Source: Ferroacidibacillus organovorans (GTDB lineage Bacteria; Bacillota; Bacilli; Alicyclobacillales; SLC66). Taken from it: a stretch of 64,000 nt of DNA. Under the pieces are notes generated by a model. That model did no database searches and was not told the DNA's origin. It saw only the letters and a list, made by a program, of their open reading frames with translations. Positions within the stretch are counted from its first letter, which is position 1. Each line of letters starts with the position of its first letter. Positions 26,055 to 34,687 of the stretch are shown in pieces. Location: assembly GCF_001642725.1 (NCBI RefSeq), contig NZ_LSUQ01000008.1, positions 33,700 through 97,699 of the forward strand, in the 5' to 3' direction. Position numbers and translations under genes: made by a program.

Positions 26055-26253
26055 ATCCCTGTGAATTTATTGCCAATGGGTAAATTGGGTGTAAGTTCAC
26101 AGAAGCGCGAATCTGGACAGTTGTAAAATCAACCGTGGTAGCAACTCGTCAACTCTGTCGTATTAACTGACATTGACACGGTTGAATAACTGATGATTTG
26201 ATGACCATCCGGTCACCATTTTACGCACAAAAGATTAGTTCACCTTAGTTCAC

Positions 26254-27705
26254 CTAGATACCATGTGCTCGATACCACGATTTCAGGAGTTTGGGCCAGT
26301 ACGATAATAGAAAAGCAATTAGGATCACCACAAGCAACAAGTTGATCTCAATGGAGAGATACACGTGAATAACGCGGTCAAAGAAACTAACAGCGAACGT
26401 GTCTATAAAACCCCAGGCTAGTGCAATGGTGGCGGATGGTACTTGTGGAACTTGTTGTAATTCGGTTTTGTTCACCAGAGTTCCGCGTGCGCTTACAAGT
26501 GATACGGAACTAACCAGTACAACACATGTGAGCACTTGTACCAAGATGATGATGCTTAATACAACGTTCCACACGGAAGTGGCACTTAAACTCCACTCGC
26601 GATTGATGGTCAATCCGACTAGCAGTGGCACAAGCGCCATTCCTATAATGAGTATCCATTTCGACAACATCACTTTACGTATCGGTATATGGAATAACCA
26701 ATACAGCCTCCTTACTGACACCTCATCTTGAAAAACTGTACTACAGGGTTCGAGGAAAAATATAATTGTAAGCCACAAATTAAACCATGCGATGTGCGAT
26801 GGAAACAAAAGTAACATGGATAAGACATATATGCGCGGCACTGGAACTATGGGGCCCGCAACCAAAGCGATACGTAAAATGATCAGTATCCCAGTGAATG
26901 TGGCAAGTCGTAAAAGATAGCCCAATGTAATTTGATCGTATATGTCCTTCATGACGAGTGCGAGGGTTTGATTCGCCGGAATCCACCTCATTCGCCGGGT
27001 ATGGCCCCGTGCCCTCCGCAATACACCGGTTTTGCGCATTGCTGTAAACCGTCTGGTGAATCGGCGTGATTGCATATGAAAAATGGCAAAAATGCCTGGC
27101 GTTATTACACAAATCAGTAAACCGAACAGAATCCAACGACTGTCGAGCGCGCCCATGATCAACATCAAGAACTGATCGTGGCGAAGCAACAGAATGAGAG
27201 CGAATCCAAAGGTGACCAGCCCGCTAACCGATTTAAAAACCATCTCACATATCACAAAGAGCACTCGAAATTGGCGGATATACGTAATTGCGAACATAAC
27301 AAACCACGTCGTACAAGTCACTGCCACGATACGAACAACGAATAGCAGTATGAACAAAAACAGTGGATGGATATTCGAGAAACTGAACGTGATCGTGTAG
27401 GCCAGGGATGAAAAGAGCCCTTCCAAAACGGTCACAAGTGTAAATGACATGATGAGTGTGAACGTCGGAACGCGAAACTGCCGTAAAAGCTTTGCCTCTT
27501 GGCGAACGAATAGATAATGATACGCACGACTCCATGTGCTTGAGAGTGTAGTAACGATCGTTATTATGAGATACAGTGAAAAGCGACTCATTGCCGGCAA
27601 ATCAACAAGTGTTGGACCACTTCCATTCCAGAATCCGAGCACCAACAAGACATAACCCACAATGATCCAAATGCCCAGTCGCCCGCGATGAAAACGGACA
27701 TATTT
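26254..27705 (-). pseudogene. Exporter-type multi-pass membrane protein cut by IS1380 B
   Basis: At least 480 residues with about ten to twelve hydrophobic helices remain, resembling ABC-exporter permease subunits without a nucleotide-binding domain. No ATPase gene lies beside it. Coding continues upstream of the GTG at 27660 (RFHRGRLGIWII) and then meets the IS1380 B terminal repeat at 27706, so the N-terminus and native promoter are lost. The other side of the IS shows no matching 5' part. Confidence 0.65.
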
Positions 27706-29309
27706 ATCCCGGATTTCGACGGTTTTGTCCTCAATGAATTGACGTGAGTAATTGAAAAGGCGCTCCCTGTAAGGCTAAGATGAGTTTGTCGAGAACCACA
27801 TCTCAAGCCAGAAAGGAGCACCTTTTGGGTGAATCATACACCAAAACACCACCGTCGGAAAAGCAGTAAAATACATACCCGCTTTAATCTTCATTCTGTC
27901 ACCGCTTTTGGCGGAGCAACAGGGCTCATAGATTTCGTTCTTGGAACTGGCATTGACAGCAATTTCCGCGTGGAGGGTCTGCGTAAAAGAACAGACGCTC
28001 AGTTCCAAATGGATGATGTGGCGCTGACATTCATACTAGGCTCCCTGCTGGGTCAGGAACGAATTTTCCACTTCGAGGACATCGAACAAGATCCTCTTCT
28101 TAAGCTCAAGCTAGATTTGCCGAAGCTGCCCGATACCACTCTGCTGTACAAGGATTTAAAAAGGATGGGCTCTTCGGAAGGCATGAAGGCCGTTCGCTCA
28201 GCACAGCGTCAAATACTGAAATCCTCGCTCCCTAAAGGACGGGATATTGTCGTGGATATCGACTCTTCCGTAGAAACGGTATATGGCAACCAAGAGAAGT
28301 CTGCCGTCGGGTTTAATCCACATCATCACGGCAGAGCTAGCTTTCATCCCTTGCTGGCATTTGACTCGCAGACTGGCTGTTGCATCTATGACGAACTGCG
28401 CTCTGGTGACGCTCACACGGCAGATGGGTTCGCAGACTTTTACGAAGCGATAAAGAAGCAGTTACCCGATGGCGTCCACATCCGTGCAATCCGTAGCGAC
28501 AAAGGATTCACAGGGGAGAAAGTATTTCAACCGCTAGAACAAGACGGGCAAGACTACGTCATCAAGCTGAAGTGGACAAAGCGATTGGCAGAGCTTGCAC
28601 AGGTGCCAAATCTCGCTTGGCGCTGCATCACCCAAAGCGATAACGAACACTGCGATGTCGCCTCCACCATGTATCGGGCAACATCTTGGGAGAAACCTCG
28701 ACGGGTTGTCATTGTTCGGCGGTTAGACGTTGAACCGGAGGAAGTCCTGTGTGCGGATTGGATGTGGGAGTACGAGGCGATTGCCACAACGCTGGACTGG
28801 GGTGGCGAGGATATATGGCATTTCTACAACTATCGTGGTAACGCTGAGAATCACATCAAGGAGGCAAAATACGGTTTTGCCATCGACCAATTTTCCAGCC
28901 AGAACTACGGTGCAAACCAAGCACTGCAAGGTCTGAAATTGCTGGCGTACAACCTATTCCTGCTGTACAAACAAGTGGCGTTGCAACCAGCGGTTCGTCC
29001 GTGGACAGCGGGACGAATTCGTCGCAGACTTCTGTTCCTACCTGGAATTCTGGTCCGACATGCAAGACAGTGGACCATGCGTCTCCCCGAGTTTGCAGAT
29101 CGTCTATCAGCACAGATGCTTCAGACTGTACCATAGTGATTTCCAAACCGAATCTGGGAAAGTAGTGGCCTCTGCTGGGGAGGGGGGAAGTGTGTTCAAA
29201 TACAGAAAAAAGCGCGTAATACCGTCGTGATCGCATACATATTTACCGATATATTGAATTTCCAGCCCTGCCGGGCTGGTTAATGAACAAACCGTCGAAA
29301 TCCGGGATG
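27706..29309 (+). mobile_element. IS1380-family element B
   Basis: Perfect 20-bp inverted repeats ATCCCGGATTTCGACGGTTT lie at 27706-27725 and, inverted, at 29290-29309. They enclose one intact transposase. No target duplication is visible (flanks TATTT and GAACA), and the two flanking genes are unrelated, so recombination or deletion has replaced one side. A CCAGCCC/GGGCTGG hairpin at 29262-29279 ends transcription inside the element. Confidence 0.85.
27829..29136 (+). CDS. IS1380-family transposase B
   Basis: The 435-residue protein has typical IS1380 motifs: RFNLHSVTAFGGATGLIDF at the start, the catalytic Asp in VDIDSSVETVYGNQEKSAVG, then FNPHHHGRASFHPLLAF, the second Asp in IRSDKGFTGEKVF, and YRGNAENHIKEAKYG with the catalytic Glu. 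The GTG at 27829 follows AAAGGAG. The frame is complete. Confidence 0.92.
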   Translation: MNHTPKHHRRKSSKIHTRFNLHSVTAFGGATGLIDFVLGTGIDSNFRVEGLRKRTDAQFQMDDVALTFILGSLLGQERIFHFEDIEQDPLLKLKLDLPKLPDTTLLYKDLKRMGSSEGMKAVRSAQRQILKSSLPKGRDIVVDIDSSVETVYGNQEKSAVGFNPHHHGRASFHPLLAFDSQTGCCIYDELRSGDAHTADGFADFYEAIKKQLPDGVHIRAIRSDKGFTGEKVFQPLEQDGQDYVIKLKWTKRLAELAQVPNLAWRCITQSDNEHCDVASTMYRATSWEKPRRVVIVRRLDVEPEEVLCADWMWEYEAIATTLDWGGEDIWHFYNYRGNAENHIKEAKYGFAIDQFSSQNYGANQALQGLKLLAYNLFLLYKQVALQPAVRPWTAGRIRRRLLFLPGILVRHARQWTMRLPEFADRLSAQMLQTVP

Positions 29310-29319
29310 AACATCCTTC

Positions 29320-29790
29320 CTAACCAATCCTATGATTTTGGGGTTGCCGGGCAGGGACCAAATAGCCTCGCCTATTTCAACGGTTTACACCCCGTCTGTT
29401 CGTTCAGAGTGGAAATGACTTGGGGAGAAAATGGTGAATGTCACGGACGATATCTTCTCGAAGGGGTATACAAAGGTTATTCTGATTGGCAGCGATATGC
29501 CACTGATGACCTCAGAACTGCTGAATCAAACCACCTTTGACCGAGAGGTCCATGACTGCGTGCTTGGTTCCGCCGTCCAGTCCGCCAAGTTTTCCATGGA
29601 ATCGATTGGAGCACAAGCACGATCTTTAGCAAAACCCGGAACATTCTAGACGTGACAGGACACTCCTATGCGCTATTGCCAGAACACAGAGATATTGACG
29701 ACTGGTCCGACCTGGCGTTTTATGCAAATGAAGTTGCACATTTAGAACGACTGCCAAATACCTTTCGCTGGATGTTTGTGGCAGGATAAA
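29320..29790 (+). pseudogene. Decayed DUF2064 glycosyltransferase-like gene
   Basis: Pieces in different frames read KVILIGSDMPLMTSELLNQ and DHDCVLG-like DCVLGSAVQ, then YALLPEHRDIDDWSDLAFYA. These match the core and C-terminal end of the DUF2064 (TIGR04282) family of small glycosyltransferase-fold proteins. Several frameshifts and a missing start make it non-functional. It begins at the right end of IS1380 B. Confidence 0.7.
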
Positions 29791-29802
29791 AGTGCGAGCT
29801 AT

Positions 29803-29974
29803 ATGGCCCTTCACAGTCCCTTATCTCGAAAGATGGTCAAACTCTGTGCGAGAGCATGTGCAATGTGTGGGCAAGAGTGTCTTCGATTTCTATACAAAGA
29901 ATCCTAAAATTGCTGGGCATATGTGCTCGAATTGCGCTGAAGAATGTCAACGTTTTGCTTCCCAGATCTCCTAG
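29803..29974 (+). pseudogene. Decayed Cys-rich copper-storage-like gene, second copy
   Basis: KMVKLCARACAMCGQECLRF is followed, after a frameshift near 29880, by IAGHMCSNCAEECQRFASQI. The CxxxC spacing and the order match the C-terminal half of the Csp-like protein at 2278. Only about 55 codons remain, so it is a relic. Confidence 0.7.
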
Positions 29975-30079
29975 TGATACCTGCTTAGCTATTTGACAAG
30001 ACTACACCCGATGACAAAATGGGGAAGACCACTCCCCCATACACGCTCACAGATTTGGTGCAGACTCTTGCCCTGGCGC

Positions 30080-30760
30080 TTATCCCAACGGTATGGGCAT
30101 TTTCACTTGGAAGAAAATAAGGTAGATGCTGGCTAAAATCAGCACCGTACCAGCGAACTTTTCGATTTTGGACGCCCATTTCTGAATGAATGACTTGACC
30201 AACGTCGAAGATGTCAATGCGACAATGGTCAGGATGACACCCTTGCCAATTGCGTACGTGACAAGTATCGCTGCCCCGGCCCAGATGTTCGCACTTGCCG
30301 CTACGACGCCAATCACAATTATGAAAATGGGAATCGTACACGGGGTAACAACGAATCCAAACGGTAAACCAAGCATCAAAGCTTGTCCCGTCGTTTTTGG
30401 CTTTGTGGATCGCATTCGTCCAAGCATGGGCATGCGTAATTTAAGAATGCCAAGGAGTTGCAATCCCATCAGAATCCCGATTGTCGCTGGGATCCATTGA
30501 TCGAGATGATAGCCAGTGAAGAGCCTAATCAACTCTTTCCCGACAAGTGCTGCTACAACTCCAATTCCCGCTGAAGTGATCGCCATGCCCGGCGTGAATG
30601 CTGCAGAGAACGGGAACGCTTTCTGATTGCGTTCCTCCTTGCCAATCACATACCACTGAACATCAGTAAGACGGGCACATAACAAATGCTCAGCGCACTG
30701 ATAATACCTCCCAAAAAGACCAATAGAAACGTGAGTGGAGAAACGCAGTCAACCCAGCCA
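30080..30760 (-). pseudogene. CcdA/DsbD-like membrane protein gene with frameshift
   Basis: The main frame (201 codons, from 30685) covers the later helices and includes FVVTPCTIPIFIIVIG, a redox or metal-type TPC motif, and ends KMPIPLG. The missing first helix lies upstream in another frame (SPLTFLLVFLGGIISALSIC, then YVPVLLMFSG). Losing one T near 30650 explains the shift. A homologue of the CcdA-type group used in metal and thiol systems, it stands beside the copper-protein relic. Confidence 0.7.
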
Positions 30761-30855
30761 GCCCTTGATAAATGCTGTTCATCACCCGTGCATCACCTTG
30801 ACTGATTTGACATGGTAACCCACGTTAGCGATAGCTGTGTCTAGGTTCTGAATTG

Positions 30856-31563
30856 TCACCTTGTGGTTGATCTTTTAGAAATTACAGGATTCACCTTGTG
30901 TTTACTGCTTTTTACATCATTAAAGTACTCCAGCCAGAATTCACGGTCACGATCAAATCTTCGAGAATGTTGATATATTCGTTCTCTATCGACATAGTCC
31001 TTTAACATTTTCCACTGTTCTCCGTGCATCAACGGTGTGTCCTTCAAAACATCGGAATCCGGATTGACCAGCTTTTCATAGATGGCCCATATTTCATTAA
31101 CCATTGCACTGAGGGACCAACCATCAGCGATCAGATGATGTACCTTGAAGAAAAATCCGTTTCCTACGGTTGGCACTCGCAATAATTTGAAGGTATACAA
31201 CACATCGTTTTCAAGCGAATATACGGACTCCCCTTCAATACGTACCCAATCTTGAAAAAAAGTCTTTGGGTCAACGCATTGACCAAAATCCACAATTTCC
31301 ATATTCTTTACAGATGGTTCTTCAACGTACTGTACCCACGTATCTCCATACGGTTTAACCCGTATGTTTATTGTTTTCACCGCATGAACAAAATGAACGA
31401 TACTTTCCTCCAGAATATCCAGGCGAATTTCTTCGTTCCCCATAGAGGTTCCCGTTAAATTGTAGATTGGAGAAGATGGATTCAATAACTGCATCGTTAA
31501 TACGCCAGCTTGTGAACTGTTCAGTTGCTCGTACTCGACCTCTTCTGTAAGATGTTGTTTCAT
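30856..31563 (-). pseudogene. NRPS condensation-domain fragment
   Basis: The 235 codons cover the N-terminal half of a condensation domain, which joins two aminoacyl units in nonribosomal peptide synthesis. The catalytic motif is present (KVHHLIADGWSLSAM, giving HHxxxDG), as is QAGVLTMQLLNPSSPIYN. The domain normally needs about 430 residues, and no adenylation or carrier domain follows, so it is a remnant. It lies 23 bp downstream of a transporter gene on the same strand. Confidence 0.85.
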
Positions 31564-31586
31564 AAACTCCCTCCTCGTATAGTCAA

Positions 31587-32459
31587 TTACTCCGACGCTC
31601 CCATAATTGGAACACCTGCATTTCGAAGAGTACCCCGCAAGTACAGGAGTGATCCGCCTATTACTATAATGCCCATGACAGAAAAGACAATCGTTAGATT
31701 CAGATTAATCATAAGCCATCCGAATATCAGCATTCCCAACGGTTGAGATAGAGTAGATGCCGCACCTAACGCACCAAACACCCTCCCTTGGACGTCTGCG
31801 GGAGTAACTCGTAGTGCAACGGTATTTGTAGTTGCGTTCAGAATAGCAACAAATAGACCACTGCGCTGCATCGACAACTTTTTACTTTCCGATACACGTA
31901 CGAAGAATAGACTCACCGATGAGACTATGTACGATAGCCCGTTGAATGCAAACATAAAGGGAGCACCAAGTAACGACAATATAGTGCCGCCCCCGAATAA
32001 TCCCGCTATACCTGCGACAGATGAACCCGATTGATTCCATGCCATAGCTTTATCCATCTGAGAGTTAGGTACAATCTTAGGCATCAATGACATTTGAGCT
32101 GGATAAAAAACCGTTCCTATTAGTTCTGCAAGCGGAATTAGAAACAATATAATCATGAAATTCCGGCTGTTTACAACATGGAATATTGTTATTGAAAACA
32201 GTGCCAAGGCGACAATGCCTCGCAGGAAATCCGCAACAATCATAGTGCGGCGTTTATTCCACCTGTCTACAAGTACACCGATGAATAAACCAGCCAAGCC
32301 CGGTAATGTTTGAACTACTCCAGTCAATGTGAGATCATATTTAGATCCTGTCAATTGTAGGACATACCACGGTAAGGCAATTAGGTAGAAGTTGTTCCCA
32401 ACCATTGAAACTATCTGGCCACTGAAGAGTATCAAGAAGTTTCTGTTACGCAATAACAC
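31587..32459 (-). CDS. Major facilitator (MFS) transporter with internal deletion
   Basis: The first 200 residues are a normal MFS N-terminal half (FSGQIVSMVGNNFYLIALPW, GVLVDRWNKRRTMIVADFLR). After SESKKLSMQRSG the sequence jumps to the last helices (ITP-type VTPADVQGRVFGALG). With 290 residues instead of about 400, roughly 110 are missing from the middle, leaving eight to nine helices. Related drug exporters often accompany peptide synthetases, in line with the condensation fragment downstream. The GTG start follows GGTGGAAGG; function is doubtful. Confidence 0.7.
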   Translation of the reverse strand: MLLRNRNFLILFSGQIVSMVGNNFYLIALPWYVLQLTGSKYDLTLTGVVQTLPGLAGLFIGVLVDRWNKRRTMIVADFLRGIVALALFSITIFHVVNSRNFMIILFLIPLAELIGTVFYPAQMSLMPKIVPNSQMDKAMAWNQSGSSVAGIAGLFGGGTILSLLGAPFMFAFNGLSYIVSSVSLFFVRVSESKKLSMQRSGLFVAILNATTNTVALRVTPADVQGRVFGALGAASTLSQPLGMLIFGWLMINLNLTIVFSVMGIIVIGGSLLYLRGTLRNAGVPIMGASE

Positions 32460-33284
32460 CCTTCCACCTCATTTCCTTTCATAACCGGGCTCACACGTTA
32501 TTTTATGAAGTGCGGAACTGAGTATTCCTTAAAAGAGGGCGGTTTCCATTTGCTGCCTCCAGATCGATTTTACCACAATATTCACACTGGATCTAAAAAA
32601 ACGTCGAAAATGTTGGAACATTAAACTCAACACTACAGAATAGATCGCAATGGTGGGCATCGCAAAGAAAGGCAAGGGTGCCCCTTCGTATCGAACACGG
32701 TGAAAGAAGTTCCTACCTAAATCACAACTCCATTACACTCTTGATGATTCTTACCCTTTACCCCTACCGCCTATCAGTTGTACGATTTGCCGGGACAGAA
32801 TACGTACTTGCTAAAGCGTTCTATAACGTTTGTTAGTTGTCATACCTTTGCGCTCTGATTAGCCCCGGTCATATTGAGGAGAATTCAGCTCTTACAGCAA
32901 CGGGTCTCACACCCGAACCGCACATGAGAGCTGTGTGACGACGTCCAGTTTGAATCGGGCGATACCCAAACTTATTCTGCTTCCGTCTCAAGTTCTTACC
33001 GCAGCAAACTCATAACCAACACAAAATCCTATGGTACGCCCCTATCTATTGTTGCCTGGCACCGCGTCCACGAGATTTTAAATAGAGTGTTCGCAGCCAA
33101 CTCGGGTGGCGGAAGGCTGGCAAGCGGCATTGTCAAGGCTGCCCTACGTCGGCCACCCACAATGCCGCTGGCGCTTAGTTAAAGTTCATGTGTCTCTGGA
33201 CGTGCGTGTCGCTGACAATTCTGGTGCCCTGGATGTAGGGTCAAGCAGGCTTAGCTGCATAATGTGTTCACCCTGCGCGGCACA
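32460..33284. other. Long spacer without a gene
   Basis: No convincing ORF is present. The most notable structure is an 11-bp inverted repeat, AGCGGCATTGT at 33123-33133 and ACAATGCCGCT at 33159-33169, which extends by a further GC pair outside one mismatch. Around 32890-32950 lies GTGCGGTTCGGGTGTGAGAC (minus strand), which looks like structured mobile-element RNA but could not be assigned. Confidence 0.45.
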
Positions 33285-33640
33285 CCTTGGCTAAATTGTA
33301 TACCTCTCGAATAGCCTCTTCGGAGGGAATCTCCTGTTCAGAGCCAGCAATCTCCGCGTGGTGCTGAATGTACGCATTCATTTCTCGTTCTGTTAACCCC
33401 CCCCCGATATGCTAACGAATCTATATTCGTTGGTCACCGCTTCCAGGTGACGAACTTTCGGCAGAGTTCGTCAGCTAGGCTGCCCGACGAGAATAAGCAC
33501 CATCGGTGCCATCCAATCTTCGCGGAAAGTCAATAAAAAGCGTATTTCCTGCAACATGGCTCCGTAACCGGTGGCTTCGTCCAAGATAATGAACGGCGTC
33601 TTCTCGTCCTGCTCGTACATGTCTAGCAGTAATTCCTAGC
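33285..33640 (-). pseudogene. ExeA/TniB-like AAA ATPase remnant of a transposon
   Basis: Minus-strand pieces read ELLLDMYEQDEKTPFIILDE, FLLTFREDWMAPMVLILVGQ and MNAYIQHHAEIAGSEQEIPS. This is the Walker B to sensor region and lid of the AAA_22 ATPases that accompany IS481/Tn7-like transposases. Internal stops and frame changes leave it dead. No transposase of that system remains nearby. Confidence 0.7.
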
Positions 33641-33659
33641 ATTGCCGTTTCACCTCGGT

Positions 33660-33900
33660 TTGGTCCAGTTTTTAGGGTCAGACACCCGACATGCTGTGGC
33701 AAAGAAAAATTCCACCAGCACGCGTCAGCGCCTTTGGCACGACGCGCCCACCAAGCTTTGGTTCCTTCAGCTTCAATGTCGGATTACGCACGAGAAGATC
33801 CTCTTCTACCAACCATTTGAACTGGCTTTTGTAGCCCGCACTTTTGTACGAGACTGCTCGGTTACATATGCATGTGCTAATGCAGATGTTCCCACAAACG
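33660..33900 (-). pseudogene. XerD-like tyrosine recombinase remnant
   Basis: FKWLVEEDLLVRNPTLKLKE followed by PKLGGRVVPKALT is the junction between the SAM-like domain and the catalytic domain of phage-type integrases. The catalytic part is absent and flanking frames contain stops. Confidence 0.65.
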
Positions 33901-34097
33901 TTCTAACGTGATCGTATAAATCTCGACGTCGTCGATGTCTCGAATCAGTAGGTTATATTGCAACCGGTATGCCCGGATGGCATAGGGATAATACCTCCCC
34001 TGTACGCGGAGGTCAGATGCCCGTTTGACGCATTACGCAATCGCATGAAAGGTCCCCCTTCAGAGACGCAATCAATGAGAGGCTGCCCAGTACCCTT

Positions 34098-34604
34098 TCA
34101 CATGAGAAACAAAGCAGCAAAGAAGAGAATCGTCGCCAACAGAACAAAGACAGCCACGGGCATACCCGATTTGGTATCCATTTGTAGCCATCGAACCTTG
34201 AACTTTTTTACCACGGTGCTGTAGACCTTGAGCAAGAACAGAGCCAGCCACCAAATCACAAGCGTGGGCAACACGCCAAGTGCTGCCCCATAGACCATTG
34301 CCATTTTCCAATCTCCTTGGCCCCACACTTGATACAGTGTAGGTAAGAGCATGACGAGCCCAGTAAGAAATACGGCGACGAATGCACTGATATATAACCC
34401 GAACCAAACCTGTAATCCGAGAAAAGTCACCGCCCCTGAAAGGTTCCACGCGTTGGGGATTCGACGCTCTCTTCCATCAAATGACGCAGCGACAGTCGTA
34501 AAGGCAAGCAAAGTAAGCCAAATTACCTGAGCGCGTAGCGTCCATGGAGCCTCCATCATCGCGGGATTACCGAACAGAGCCTGCAAGACAATTTTGGAGA
34601 CCAA
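34098..34604 (-). CDS. cpaA: Prepilin peptidase (TadV/CpaA type)
   Basis: The 168-residue inner-membrane aspartic protease cleaves prepilin leaders. Both catalytic aspartates are visible: ASFDGRERRIPN early, and GQGDWKMA (GxGD) later, between about four to five helices. It belongs to the A24 family in its short TadV/CpaA form without the methylase domain. A GGAGG seven bases ahead of TTG at 34604 sets the start, although an in-frame GTG at 34640 exists. It is the last gene of the Tad operon and should mature the pilin and pseudopilins encoded upstream. Confidence 0.88.
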   Translation of the reverse strand: MVSKIVLQALFGNPAMMEAPWTLRAQVIWLTLLAFTTVAASFDGRERRIPNAWNLSGAVTFLGLQVWFGLYISAFVAVFLTGLVMLLPTLYQVWGQGDWKMAMVYGAALGVLPTLVIWWLALFLLKVYSTVVKKFKVRWLQMDTKSGMPVAVFVLLATILFFAALFLM

Positions 34605-34687
34605 ACCCCCACCTCCCTTGCTGTGGCGCGAATGATGCACCTGTTTGATGGTCGTTCATCCTTCGCGTCGAGGTTTGAGTATCATGT

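Noticed and set aside
32890..32970. Possible group II intron 3' end (GTGCGGTTCGGG on the minus strand)
   Set aside because: No domain V/VI pair in the right order, and no reverse transcriptase or maturase gene is nearby.
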